A DNA stretch of 64,000 nt from Coenobita brevimanus. Taxonomy: Eukaryota; Arthropoda; Malacostraca; Decapoda; Coenobitidae. Numbering within the stretch: the stretch's first letter is position 1; every line of letters starts with the position of its first letter. Below the pieces are notes generated by a model, which saw only the letters and a program-made list of their open reading frames with translations, was not told the origin of the DNA and searched no databases. This document shows positions 44,090-56,183 of the stretch, piece by piece. A program made the translations under genes and the position numbers. The stretch covers positions 23,812,567 through 23,876,566 of the forward strand of contig CM064732.1 in assembly GCA_032717465.1 (NCBI GenBank). The letters are read 5' to 3'.

Positions 44090-44640
44090 GCGCTGTGTCT
44101 GCATGTGGGAAGGAAAGAGAGTAAGGGAGGAAGAGAGAGAGAAAGAGGGGAGATGGTAAGCAAGGCAGGAAGGAGGGTAGAGAAAGGAGGGAGGGAGAGA
44201 GGGGGGAAGGAAGACAGGGTGAGAGAACCGAAAGAGGGGAAGGGGGTATGAAGGGCACGTAAAAAACCAGGAAAGAGGGAGGGAAAGGGGACAAGTAAGG
44301 AAGGGAGGAAAGGAGGGAGTGAGGAGAAGAAAGGGAAAAGGGATAGAGGGAATCAGATTTAGAATGCTCGTGGAAAATTCTTGACATGGTTTGGAAGAAA
44401 AATGGAGAATCGTGTGTGTGTGTGTGGGTGTGCGGGGAATGAGCGGGAGAAGGAAAGGAAAGACTGAGGAAAAACAGCAACAAATACAGGAGTGAGCAAA
44501 GGAAAGTGATGTGAAGCCGAGGAGACAAAAATAATAGACGGAAGACGAGAGAAATCGAAGTAAAACATGACACAAAGTGAAAGGAAGAGTTGGAGAAGAA
44601 CGATGACAGAGTGCTTAAAATTGGAAAGAAACTCAGTAAC
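44090..44640 (+). repeat. Purine-rich low-complexity domain
   Basis: G/A-rich plus strand (GGAAGGAGGG type) with a short GT patch at 44411-44424. Minus-strand Ser/Leu/Pro-rich frames are artefacts. Confidence 0.8.
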
Positions 44641-45290
44641 TGTGTATTCAGAGGTGAAGGATTAAAAGTTTAACTGGAGATCTCTCTTCATCAATATCCG
44701 TTGTTGCGTCGCCCACGCAGGTCCAAACCTCTCTATCACGGGAGGAAAACAACCAGACAACCCTTTCTTGCGCACAAGTTTGAACGAAAAAGTATCTGCT
44801 AAGAGAGCTGCATATAAAAGTGGGGAAAATACTAGGAGAACGAATAGACTGAGGAAAAAGGAATTGGAGGAGAGAGGAACGAAGAGAATGGAAAAAAAAA
44901 ATGCGGGGAAAATGTAGACACCTGTTTATAGAGCTTACTGTACTTGCCGGCAATTAATGCAGCTTACATGACTGTGCTGCATCATGTTGTCTTTATCATT
45001 TCTGTTTCATAGTTTTCCGCCCTCCTGAATTCACTGGTTGCATGTTTTGTTGCCCTCCTCATGACGACAGCCATGCAGTACCCTCCTATCCACACTTCGC
45101 ACCTTATCTGTCCAATGTTCATGAAAAAGGTAATAGATATTGGCAGTCCTTCACACACACAACCAGCCAACCCTGAAACTGTTTACCTCAGTGTTATTCT
45201 GCGTGCCCACGGGTTTCACGGTTTCACAGACGTCCTGAATTGATTCTGACTTTGACTCTCTTTTGGTTGAATTTAAAGGGGAGGGCTCAC
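44641..45290. other. Non-coding, nothing recognised
   Basis: No gene or repeat family is identified. Confidence 0.5.
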
Positions 45291-45392
45291 TTTTGTAGGC
45301 CTTTAGCCTTTGATTCCTCGTTTGTATCCAATAAAATAAAATTTTGTAGGCCTTTAGCCTTTGATTCCTCGTTTGTATCCAATAAAATAAAA
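45291..45392 (+). repeat. 51-bp exact tandem duplication
   Basis: Two identical units, 45291-45341 and 45342-45392, each starting TTTTGTAGGCC and ending AATAAAATAAAA. They lie directly upstream of the 5' truncation point of the LINE at 45401. Confidence 0.95.
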
Positions 45393-45400
45393 TAAAGTAC

Positions 45401-46595
45401 AACATGGATGGTGTTGTAAGGGAGGTGAATGCAAGAGTTTTAGGTAGTCTGAGTCTGGTAAATGTCGATGGAGGAGAGTGGAATCTGAAGCAGCTGCTGT
45501 TTGCAGATGATACTGCACTGGTGACTGATTCAGAGGAGAGATTGAGACAGTTGGTAGAGGAGTTTGGAAGGGTGTGTGAAAGGAGGAAATTGAAAGTAAA
45601 TGAGAATAAGAGTAAAGTGATGAAGTGTACGAGGTTGATAGATGGTAGGGGGATGAATATAGTTTTGAATGGTGAGTTGCTTGAGGAGGTAGATTGTTTT
45701 AAATATCTAGGGTCACATGTTGCTGTGGATGGAAGAATAGATGCAGAAGTGAAGTTTAGAATAAATGAAGTAGGAAAGGTGCTGGGAGGAATGAAAAAAG
45801 TGTTTAAATGTCTTTCGCTTAGAATGGATGTAAAGAGAAGGCTGTATGAGGGTGTTGTGGTACCGACTGCATTATATGGGGCTGAAACATGGAATATGGG
45901 TGTAGCAGAGAGGAAAAGTTTGAATGTAATGGAGATGAGATGTCTGAGGAGTATGTGTGGAGTGACGCGTATGGATCGGGTGCGAAATGATGAAGTGCGA
46001 AGGAGAACTGGAGTTGTTCAGGAGATGGCTGGTAGAGTTGAGCAGAGGGTGTTGCAATGGTTTGGACATATGGAGAGAATGGATATTGAGCGATTGGTGA
46101 AAAAGATAACTAGATCTGATGTGAGAGGTGTAAGGCTGAGAGGAAGACCACGAATAGGATGGATGGACAGTGTGAAGAGAGCGCTGGATGCGAGAGGGAT
46201 GTCTGTTGAGCAAGGAAGAGTGGCTGTGCGTGACAGAAATAAATGGAGAGAAATTGTGAATGAATAAGTGATGACGCAGCCCTGAGGGGATATTCTCCCG
46301 CATTTGGTCTGATCAGCTAGTCAGGTCAGGTGCGGGTAAGGGGATGGGTCTGTTATGATATGGCAGGGGTAAACCAGTTCTGCTGTCGGGCCCTGCTGCG
46401 GATGTCACTGATTGCATTGCCCAGTTGACCCTTGAGCGGTGTGGTGCGGTGAGGATCTGTCCGTTCTCCCCTTTGGGGCTAAGATGCGAATGAATGTGTT
46501 TGAATGGATGAGTAAATGGAGAGTGAGTCGTCCTGTCTCGGCTACCTCCCTTTCCTTGGGGGAAGCAGCCTAGGTATATAGATAGATAGATAGAT
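45401..46595 (+). mobile_element. LINE family B, 5'-truncated copy with 3' UTR and TAGA tail
   Basis: Homology with the copies at 54886-57855 and 57956-59526 starts at 45401, inside the RT. It runs through the stop (46265-46267), a conserved ~310-bp 3' UTR and a (TAGA)n tail at 46578-46595. 5' truncation is the normal outcome of incomplete target-primed reverse transcription. Confidence 0.9.
45404..46267 (+). CDS. Reverse transcriptase C-terminal part, LINE family B
   Basis: 288 codons, uninterrupted but lacking everything upstream of the MDGVVREVNAR segment. It contains LLFADDTALV with the catalytic FADD box (residues ~32-35), CERRKLKVNENKSKVMKC, CFKYLGSHVA (RT box E) and the RT-downstream region GAETWNMG, MCGVTRMDRVRND and VLQWFGHMERMD, ending REIVNE. 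The ATG at 45404 is simply the first Met after truncation. The fragment cannot be active because the first catalytic Asp and the endonuclease are absent. Confidence 0.8.
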   Translation: MDGVVREVNARVLGSLSLVNVDGGEWNLKQLLFADDTALVTDSEERLRQLVEEFGRVCERRKLKVNENKSKVMKCTRLIDGRGMNIVLNGELLEEVDCFKYLGSHVAVDGRIDAEVKFRINEVGKVLGGMKKVFKCLSLRMDVKRRLYEGVVVPTALYGAETWNMGVAERKSLNVMEMRCLRSMCGVTRMDRVRNDEVRRRTGVVQEMAGRVEQRVLQWFGHMERMDIERLVKKITRSDVRGVRLRGRPRIGWMDSVKRALDARGMSVEQGRVAVRDRNKWREIVNE

Positions 46596-47419
46596 GTTCC
46601 TCTAAAAATATATTTTAGGAAAAGGCCAAAACTGTGGTAGTAACGGTAATGCAACTGAGCAGGAAGAAAATAACTTTCCCACCCATCTCTCACACCAGTA
46701 TCATTAAAAGACGATTTTAAAAAAATAAATAAAATAGTAAATGAGGCAGAGGAATGTAATTATCTGAACTGTCATGTTTGGTGGAAGTAGAAAAGACAGT
46801 AAGCTTTCAGTTGCATATGATGACTTACTCATGACAGCAATGTGCATTTTCTGATCTGCATTAATTCACTACATGGTAGGATGATTAGAATCGTTTGGCG
46901 TTAGGTTAGGCAGAACACAAAATGGCGCGTAGCATCAGGGGATGAATCGAGATAGCTTGTAATTCCCTCAACCCAAGAACCATTTTTTAAATTATTATTA
47001 TTATTTTGGCATGGATTGACGACTTTTAGTTTCGTCATAGGAAGGACGTGCACCAGCACATGAACTTAAACCTTCAATAGATAGAATATTTCTCAGTTAA
47101 TTATGTAATGGTCTGATGTTTGGTTGAAAAATTAACTATCATTTGTGCATCTACGACAGAAAATGGATTAGTATACATTTATAAAAACTGTTGACTAAAT
47201 GGACTTTCCTCCAGTGAAACAATGTGGCTTCAGATCCAGTAAGAGGGTTGGAAGCGTCTAAAGCAGTAAGGAACTTTACCATGTAAGAAAAAAAAAGTGA
47301 CAAAAATATATAAATAGGAAAAATGAAGTAAAAAACTTGTAATTACAAGGCTCCCCGGTACATCACTCCCCTCCTCCAGAAAGGTTAAAAGTTAATTAGT
47401 GTAATATTAAAATATTTAT
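46596..47419. other. Non-coding, nothing recognised
   Basis: AT-rich with no supportable feature. Confidence 0.5.
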
Positions 47420-48990
47420 CTAAGGGGGAAGGAAAATGCGAGGGAAAGTGAAAGGGCAGCAGAGAAGAGAGGAGAAGGGCAGAGCAAGGTGGGAGAGGAA
47501 GGGAGAAAAAATGAGGCACAAGAAATAAATAAAATAAAAAAAAGGAGGGGAGGAAAAGGGAAAGGAAAAAAGCAATGTTTGGGGAAAGGAAGAGGATAAT
47601 GACGGAGAGGAGAGGAGGGGAGGGGGAAAAGGAGAGGAGAATGAGGGACGGATGGAGGAAATAGGTACGTCAAGAAAAGGGAGAAGAATGTGAGGAAGAG
47701 ATGGAGGGAAGGGAGAAGGAAATAAGGAAGAGGAGACGAAACAGTGAGACGTAAGGAATGTAGAGGAAAACGGTTCAGAGATGGAGAGGAGAGGAAAGAG
47801 AGATGGATGGATGAAGAAAGAAATGAAGGAGATGAAAGGAAAGGGAATGATGTAAGGCAGAAAGAAGGAAAACTTTCAGAAAAGTATATGAGAGGAAACG
47901 GAGAGAGGGAAGTGAGAAAGAAATGAGGGAGAGTTGAAGAAAGAGACACGGAGGGAAAAAAATTGAGAAGAGGAAAGAAAGTAATGGAAGTGAAAGAAAG
48001 GAGAGGAAAATGAGACGGAAATTAGGGAAAATGAAGAAAGGAAGAAGGGCATGAGGGAAGGGAGAGCAAAGGAGAAGTACAGAAAGGGAGGGAGAGGAGA
48101 GAAAATTTTAAAAATGAGGGTGAGGAGAGGAGAGTAAATTGAGCCAAGGCAGAAAAATTGAGGAAAATAAAGGAAAGAGAGAAAAAACGAGGGATGGGAT
48201 AGGGGAAATGGGAGATAGAATGACAAAAGGTAAGGTGGAGGAAAAGGAAAAGGAAGCGTGGTTGAGAAGAGAAACGGAAGAGATGGAGGAAAGAGAGAGA
48301 GAACTGAGCGAGAGAGCAGAAGGAAATCATGCTGTCAGGGAGGGAGAGGTTATGACGAGGAAAGTTGAAGAGGGGGGGGAAACGCTGTCATGAGGAAAGA
48401 TGGAGGGAAGGTAGAGATTGGATGTAGAAAGATGGAAGGAAAGGAGGAGATGGGGTGAAGAAAATGGTAAGAAGGGAGGGGATAGTTTGAGGAAATATCT
48501 AAGGAATGGAGAGGATAGAGTGACGAAAGATGGAAAGCTTGGAGAGGATGCGGTGAGGAGAAATTAAAGGAATGGAGAGGATAGGGTGAGGAAAGATGAA
48601 CTGAATGACAAGCATATGGTGAGGAAAGGTGAAAGGAATGGAAAGGATAAGGTGAGGATAGATGAATGGAATGGAAAGGATAGGAGAGGAAAAGATGAAA
48701 GGGATGAAGAGGATGGAATGAGAAAAGATGGAGAGGGGAGAGGATACCAAGATGAAAGATTGAGGGGAAGGAGATGATAGTATGAGGAAGCATGGAAGAA
48801 GTAAGTAGGAGGGTGGGAAGAAATGTGAAAGGATACAATGGGGAACGTTAGAGGGATTCAATGATTCAGAGGAAATGGAGGAAAGAAAAAAGTATGGAAG
48901 GAAAGGAATGGAACATAGAAAAGACTGGTAGAAATGCGTGAAAGACAGAAAAAACTTTGGTACCGACAGGCAGATGGGGATAAGCAAGAG
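47420..48990 (+). repeat. Purine-rich low-complexity domain, 1.6 kb
   Basis: Plus strand almost entirely G and A for long stretches. The right half (48490-48770) has a loose ~40-bp periodicity around GGAATGGA(A/G)AGGATA(G)GGTGAGGA(A)AGATGAA. Plus-strand Glu/Arg/Lys-rich and minus-strand Ser/Leu/Phe-rich frames are artefacts. Confidence 0.85.
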
Positions 48991-49084
48991 GAAATTAACA
49001 TTTTATACATAGATAGATAGCTAGGTAGGTAGACAGACAGACATGTAGATAAACAGATAGTAGGCTGGTACGTAGTTAGGAAGG

Positions 49085-49089
49085 TAGGT

Positions 49090-49146
<57 letters not shown>
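49085..49146 (+). repeat. (GA)n microsatellite
   Basis: A perfect GA array preceded by degenerate TAGATAGATAGNTAGG units from about 49010. Confidence 0.95.
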
Positions 49147-49151
<5 letters not shown>

Positions 49152-50663
49152 GGGGATTAAGTGTGAAGATGAAACGAAGAGAAATGGAACTTAAATATAA
49201 TGAACTCAGCGGCTGGATGACAAATGGCGCAATGTAATATCAGTATCGTGGTAACATGTGCATTCACGCCCAATAATCCCTTCCCACGGCTGGTGAATCC
49301 AACTAATGAAAGGCGACCCCATCCAGTTTGGATTTTTTTCTCTGTCAAGTGTGGCAGTGAGTCGTTAGGCTCTGACACAGTTTGACGCTGTTTCCAAGCA
49401 CTGGGTCGTATTTTCGTTTGCCTAGCTGCTTTCATAATACCTCTTCTTCAGCCATATATTTTGTCTGTTACACTTTTGGCCATTAAATCAGATGACCTAT
49501 TTTACATTTTTTTTTTTTTTTTTACTCCAGACTATTTGATTCGACATAAAAGTGCCTCTGTTTTTAAGGATTAGTGAAGGCTTTAAATAAAACCCCTCAA
49601 AATCGAAAAATCTCTCCAAAGCTAAAGAAAGCAGTGTGATAATAGCATGAAAATTTTAAAAGTTGAAAGAATTATTATTCGTTTGCATATTACTTCTGGA
49701 AACTGTGTCGATTTTGTAAATTATAGGTTAAATACTACAAAATAGTGTTCTGTAAAATGGAATATAAGACTGCAAGGAAGAAGTGGCATGAAGTCACCTG
49801 TGCCAGTGAGAACACAACACTTTGCAAAGGAATAATTCACGATAAACTTAATTATAAGTTTGCTGACACCTTCCTGTTGGCTATGGCGATGAAAAGTAGA
49901 TTTTTATATGGCATTATGAAATTCACAACAGAAGAGTTTGAGAAGAAGTGTGTGACACTGGAAGAAATGAGACGTAATGAAGACAGTATATTATAATGCC
50001 AGCAAGGACCGTTGGAGAACTTTTGTTTGTGATAGTCTGTAGGGCTGTTAGGGAAATTTCAATCATTTTGGAATCACAATATAGTTCAAAATGGCCTTTC
50101 TTGCCTTAGACACAGTTTTTAAATAGTACAGTCGAATATTTCACCCTAACTTTACGACCACCAGGGGGATTCCAGCCAACTTATAGGCTTTCTTACTGAC
50201 TAGTTTGGCCAGGTCTATGTAGATTTTGACGGGAATGTACAGGAAAAGAACATTTGGGTCAGCATTCAGGGTTGGTAGTAACACTGCATCCACCCTGTTA
50301 TTATAAGCTATTATTTCGGCCTTTTTTTTTTTTTTAGTCTAACATAGTTAAGAGACAAGAGGAACCGGTAACCCTGATTTAATGGCCAACAGCAATATTC
50401 CAACCACACTTTAATTACTGTATATGGTAATTTGGAATATCGTATATTGGAATATCGTATATTTTAAGACGATATACAGTAGTGGAATAGTGGAGTCTTT
50501 TTTCACAGCTGAGAGTGACATTCCAACTGCCTTGTAATTGTAGGATGGCTTAACAAGGCCTCGTTAAGCCCTGACACAGTTCCGAGACAGTGTAAAAAGA
50601 AATAGTTGACCATAATTTCCCAATGAGATTCCAACCACCGTGTACTTCGCTGACGGCTTAGTA

Positions 50664-50697
<34 letters not shown>

Positions 50698-51240
50698 GGG
50701 GGGGGGAAGAGTCTGAAGAAAAATAGAAGAATAAACATTGAAACTCTGTATGACTGTCAGTTTCATAGTGATCACTTGACCAAGAATTGCCATCTTTTTC
50801 CCATAACACTGAGTTCTGGCAATAAATTAATATTTCAACCTGATGCTCACGATGAACTGCCATGAAAAGGATGTAGACCCTTAGTTTTGTATTTTCTTCT
50901 TCTGAAATGCTCGAAATAATCTGCTAAAGGATGAAACTTTGGGCCAAGTTGATAGAACAATAGTATAGCAAGGCCTCTTTAAGTTTGGACATTTTCGAAA
51001 CAGTATAAAGATTACCGTAGCAAGATCTCATTTGACAGTTCTGATACAGTATCGAGCAAGTGCAAACAAAATACTGACCATAGCCGTATGGCTAGTAACG
51101 AGAGTCCAGTCACTATCTTTATCTGAAAGTCTTGCAACCTTCTTTTTACAGTTCAACATATTTCCGCGACACTGTAAAAAAAAGAGATACTTGTTATTGT
51201 ATGGTTGGCAGTGAAGTTCGGCGCAGTTGTTTACTGAGGG
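49147..51240. other. Non-coding, nothing recognised
   Basis: Includes a T-run at 49507-49523 and (CT)n at about 50668-50695. The 83-codon frame 49745-49996 has normal composition and no known family. It could be an isolated exon or chance, and I do not call it. Confidence 0.4.
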
Positions 51241-51252
51241 TAGTGACATCGC

Positions 51253-51261
51253 TATCATTAT

Positions 51262-51292
<31 letters not shown>

Positions 51293-51352
51293 AGCAGCAC
51301 CAGCACCAGCACCAGCACCACTGCCATCATCATCGTCATCATCATCGTCGCA
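51253..51352 (+). repeat. Compound trinucleotide repeat ATC, AGC, ACC/CAG, ATC
   Basis: (ATC)n, (AGC)n, (ACCAGC)n and (ATC/GTC)n abut each other. Open frames through it encode Ser-, Ala/Pro- or Asp-runs only. Confidence 0.9.
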
Positions 51353-51479
51353 AACCCATCTTCTGTCGAAGAAATTAGGTGAGGTATTATTGAGAGTCGA
51401 AGAAAAGGAAAATGCTGCAGTGGGAATGTTGTTAAATAGTACGCCCAGTGATAGTAACATACTTAAAAACTCAGTTTTA

Positions 51480-51906
51480 TTCATACGTACATGCATACAT
51501 ACATTATCTATTCCTGTGTTGCTCCGTAAGGAGGATAGGAACCCGGGGCTAGGAAAGTTAGTCCTGACATTTAAGATGAGAGTGACCAGCTTCATTCATC
51601 CCTGAGTGGCGTTGTGTGAGCAGTAAACTCCAACCATCCCTTGGATATAAACCTACACAGGCTCAGTCTGGCTGGAGCGACTTACTGTAGTTACCCATTA
51701 AACCACCAGGCACCATAGTTTGATTATATGGTTACCACCCAGAATAGTAAAGGGTTTCCTGGTGCACAGGAAACCATTTGGCCTGTCCCTCAGCGTAGAG
51801 TCACCCGTTGGCAGAAGGAAGAGGAAAGAAAAATTAAAAAAATTAAAAGAAACACAGAAGAGGAAGGCAGGAAAGAAGGAAGGAAGAGAGGGAAGGGTAG
51901 TCACCC
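51480..51906 (-). mobile_element. tRNA-derived SINE, family 1, copy 2
   Basis: Minus-strand copy collinear with 7845-8248, including the pyrimidine-rich 5' part, the TTTCCTGTGCACCAGGAAACC palindrome-like segment, box A (TGGTTTAATGGG), box B (GGTTTATATCC) and an (ATGT)n-type tail at about 51480-51500. The two copies differ at many positions, so they are old. Confidence 0.8.
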
Positions 51907-52103
51907 GAGATCAGCACTGCACCTACCAATAGTTTTATTCATAACTCCCTTAGAGGCCGCCCTCAGTGACCTCTGCTCGATGTCAAGCCAATTCCTAATT
52001 TCAGTCGAAAGGTAACAGAAATCTGAATTACTTACTCATGCAGTGAGCAAGACAGAGCGAGGAATTTTCCTTCGTTTTTATCCTGCTGGGACACCCGTTG
52101 ATA

Positions 52104-52142
<39 letters not shown>

Positions 52143-52360
52143 AGTGGTGTTTGCTGTTTTACTAAAATAATACTATAGAGTTATAGCATACGATGTTAGG
52201 AGCATAAAAAAGGAGGAAGGAGAGGTACAGTAAGAGAATGATAATACAACAAACACGTCACTCTTCTCTCCATGTCGTGCCGGAAATTTCGATGCCGGAC
52301 CAAGAACGAATCCATCCCCTCCACTGAAAACAAATAATAAATTAGAAACATAAGGCTAGA
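51907..52360. other. Non-coding with (GA)n at 52107-52139
   Basis: No other feature is seen. Confidence 0.5.
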
Positions 52361-52650
52361 GGTGGCCTGCAGTCCCACCGGACCCAGGTTCAAATCCCGG
52401 CTGGGGCAGGGAACAGTTTAAGGATTTGAATTTCATAAAAGCAGACTTTACTTATCTACTAGAAGACCAGCCGACATGTAAAAATACCCCCGCTAATACC
52501 AATACACCAGTCCTGTATGAGACAGCCCTAGCATGTATTCAGTATGGACGGTGGTTGTTAGCACCGAAGTGGTGACATGTAGAGGTGTATGGTATGTAGG
52601 ACTACTGGGCCTTGGGAGCAGGCTGTGAAGCCTTTGCCCAGAGTCGGACA
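52361..52650 (+). mobile_element. tRNA-derived SINE, family 2, copy 1
   Basis: Box B is GGTTCAAATCC (52387-52397) in a CCCA-GGTTCAAATCC-CGG context like a tRNA T-arm. Box A is weak (GGTGGCC-CAG, 52361-52371). The body is shared with 60804-61102 up to AGAGTCGGACACA. It is not a real tRNA gene because no cloverleaf closes around the box. Confidence 0.75.
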
Positions 52651-53180
52651 CATAAAAAAGGAAAAATCATAAATCGGGAACCGGTGGCCCGATTGGACTG
52701 GAAATTTATTTATCCTTCAAGTTACAGCATTTTAACGGTACCTTGCTGAAAAAAAAAAATGCGTTACGTTGCACCGTTTTTGCAGTGTTATGGTAACAAA
52801 CATGCAGAAATCGGATCATTATAATATAGATTACTGGCAATATTTGCATCGGTTACCCCAAGAGAGGTAAACAGGATGACTAGAATGGCATAGGAGGTAG
52901 GCGGGGAGAGGGTAATTAGAGAGGAAACTATTAAAAGGCATAATATCTGTTTGGCTCCCATGAGCTTGGAAATATCGTACAGGCAATGACGTTTGGATCG
53001 CCTGATATTCCATCAATTGTACCTCTTACAGCCCTCATGTGGTTTGACCTCCAAAGGTGAAACAAGTTCGATATGGTTCTCAGCATATTATTGACTCCCT
53101 TTGATACGACGCGACTGGGAGAAAAGTGATGGACATCACACGAGTGTTAAGATCACTCGCTAAATTATTAGGGAATTATT

Positions 53181-53266
<86 letters not shown>

Positions 53267-54775
53267 TTGACTGCACCTATCATCTGTTTTCTGTGAATGA
53301 TAATTTCAGTGTCATATCAATGAGGGAATGAATGTGTCTCCCCCTCCATATTTTGTCATTTTGTTCTAATTTCTATGAATAGTCATCCACTTCAGGCCAT
53401 CATATCTATTTCATATTAAAAAAAAACAAACTAACTTCCTTTATGAAGGTCACTTAATTCAGCTTCTGAGTATGGCTGTATCCCCTCAGACCACTCGATC
53501 AGCTCTGTATGAAAAAGTAAATAACCATCATTACGTCATCTGTGAAGGCCAGAGAGAGGAAACATCAATTTGAAAGCACTTCAGCATCTTTTCTCCATTA
53601 CTTCTGCAGTCAGGACAACTCTATCTTAGCTACCCTCAAACAAAATTATTCAGATTAGAATCATTCATAAAAAAGTGTTTAATAGTATCACCTTCCTTCC
53701 CAGGGTCTGCACAGCTCTAGCATTGTATTCCTGCTAATGCCAGACGATTTCTTGTAATTAACAGAGTCACAGGTCCTAAAGCAGGAGGGAATTACCCTCA
53801 GGGAGGAAATTTGCCCATTCAAGTGGGAGGGGGAAATAAAAAGATATGGCCAAAATGGCTATACTAGTCTTTTAAATGCGTAGTTGGTTTTAAACCTCAT
53901 ATAATATGTGATCAAATGCTTTCTGGTTTTAACTTGTGCCTTTTAATAGTAAGGTCAGAATTTTGGTGTACAATAAATATAATGATACATTAAAGTAGAA
54001 AATATACAAAATTTTCCAAAATCTTTGTAAAAATCTCCATAACCATCAGATTTCTTGAAATTGTAAGTTAAATGGTAGCGAATAACTCTTTAGTATAACT
54101 CTGAAGGGACGAGTGAATTCCCTCCTTTGGGAGTTAGAGGGGAAGGAAGAATCGTCATAGATTTTCTGGCAAAAGTGAGGAATACCAAAGTGAAGTTTCG
54201 AAGCCTCAGACCTAGGCTGTTAGTGTCACATGGCCATGACAATTCTTGTTCCATTTCAGCTAACGACTGGCAGTTTTATGCAGGCGAGAGGCTAAAACCC
54301 AGGAGAATGGTAATCTGACAATTCAAATAATATACTTAAATTTCATTTTTTCTTACTGTTCCAGCGATCATATACGAGATACGTCATGTGCGAAGATCAG
54401 AGAGGGAACAAAATTAATTTAAACAAATCACAACCGGTTCCTTTTATTTCGTTTTTTTTTTTTTTTCACATATATAAACTACCGGTATAACTTTTGGCTA
54501 GTGCAGTGATCACATATGATGATTAAATAGCTACCCTTGCGTTATTTACGAAAGGCAGAGAATGTCGAAATTCCCCCAATAAAAGTTGGTCGCCTGTTCT
54601 CCGTATCCCGCCTCACTTTTCGAATAATTTCATTTGCAACTCGATCTCATCTGACTCTTATGGCGACTTTGTATAAAAATTACCAACAGCGTCAGTATAT
54701 GGGCACTGACAGGACTGTGAGTAGTAAAAAAAAAAGTTCCCACGATTTTAAATGAGAAAATAAACATTAACATAA
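52651..54775. other. Non-coding with (TA)n at 53187-53264
   Basis: A long AT array and otherwise AT-rich sequence. No gene is supportable; short frames such as 54127-54318 and 54537-54755 are unrecognised. Confidence 0.5.
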
Positions 54776-54885
54776 TAATAGTAGCAGCAGTAGTAGTAGC
54801 AGTTCAGTAGTAGTAGTAGTAGCATTAGTAGTAGTAGTAGTAGGAATAATGATAACAATAATAAAAATAATAATAATAATAATAA
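54776..54885 (+). repeat. Trinucleotide array GTA/GCA then AAT
   Basis: Degenerate (GTA)n passes into (AAT)n directly against the tail of the LINE at 54886. It is the left remnant of a trinucleotide tract that also appears at 57856-57955 and 59527-59655. Confidence 0.9.
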
Positions 54886-55212
54886 TCTATCTATCTATCT
54901 ATATACCTAGGCTGCTTCCCCCAAGGAAAGGGAGGTAGCCGAGACAGGACGACTCACTCTCCATTTACTCATCCATTCAAACACATTCATTCGCATCTTA
55001 GCCCCAAAGGGGAGAACGGACAGATCCTCACCGCATCACACCGCACAAGGGTCAACTGCGCAATGCAAGCAGTGACATCCACAGCAGGGCCCGACAGCAG
55101 AACTGGTTTACCCCTGCCACATCATAACAGACCCACCCCCTTACCCGCACCTGACCTGACTAGCTGATCAGACCAAATGCGGGAGAATATCCCCTCAGGG
55201 CTGCGTCATCAC

Positions 55213-56163
55213 TTATTCATTCACAATTTCTCTCCATTTATTTCTGTCACGCACAGCCACTCTTCCTTGCTCAACAGACATCCCTCTCGCATCCAGCGCT
55301 CTCTTCACACTGTCCATCCATCCTATTCGTGGTCTTCCTCTCAGTCTTACACCTCTCACATCAGATCTAGTTATCTTTTTCACCAATCGCTCATTATCCA
55401 TTCTCTCCATATGCCCAAACCATTGCAACACCCTCTGCTCAACTCTACCAGCCATCTCCCGAACAACTCCAGTTCTCCTTCGCACTTCATCATTTCGCAC
55501 TCGATCCATACGCGTCACTCCACACATACTCCTCAGACATCTCATCTCCATTACATTCAAACTTTTCCTCTCTGCTACACCCATATTCCATGTTTCAGCC
55601 CCATATAACGGAGTCGGTACCACAACACCCTCATACAGCCTTCTCTTTACATCCATTCTAAGCGAACGACATCTAAACACTTTTTTCATTCCTCCCAGCA
55701 CCTTTCCTACTTCATTAATTCTAAACTTCACTTCTGCATCTATTCTTCCATCCACAGCAACATGTGACCCTAGATATTTAAAACAATCTACCTCCTCAAG
55801 CAACTCACCATTCAAAACTATATTCATCCCCCTACCATCTATCAACCTCGTACACTTCATCACTTTACTCTTATTCTCATTTACTTTCAATTTCCTCCTT
55901 TCACACACCCTTCCAAACTCCTCTACCAACTGTCTCAATTTCTCCTCTGAATCAGTCACCAATGCAGTATCATCTGCAAACAGCAGTTGCTTCAGATTCC
56001 ACTCTCCTCCATCAACATTTACCAGACTCAGACCACCTAAAACTCTTGCATTCACCTCCCTTACAACACCATCCATGTAAATATTAAACAACCAAGGCGA
56101 CATCACACATCCCTGTAGCAGCCCCACTCTCACGGGAAACCAATCACTCACAGCATTTCCCAC
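55213..56163 (-). pseudogene. LINE family B RT, C-terminal part after frameshift
   Basis: 317 codons continuing the RT: DWFPVRVGLLQGCVMSPWLF (the usual GLRQGC has Leu for Arg), LLFADDTALV, CERRKLKVNENKSKVMKC, CFKYLGSHVA and the same C-terminus as 45404-46267, ending REIVNE. It differs from the 45404 copy at only a few residues, so the family was active recently. Confidence 0.85.
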
Positions 56164-56183
56164 TCTTACACACGCTCTACTAT

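Noticed and set aside
52387..52397. A genuine tRNA gene around the box B
   Set aside because: No closing acceptor stem or anticodon arm can be built, and a second copy with the same non-tRNA body exists at 60804-61102.
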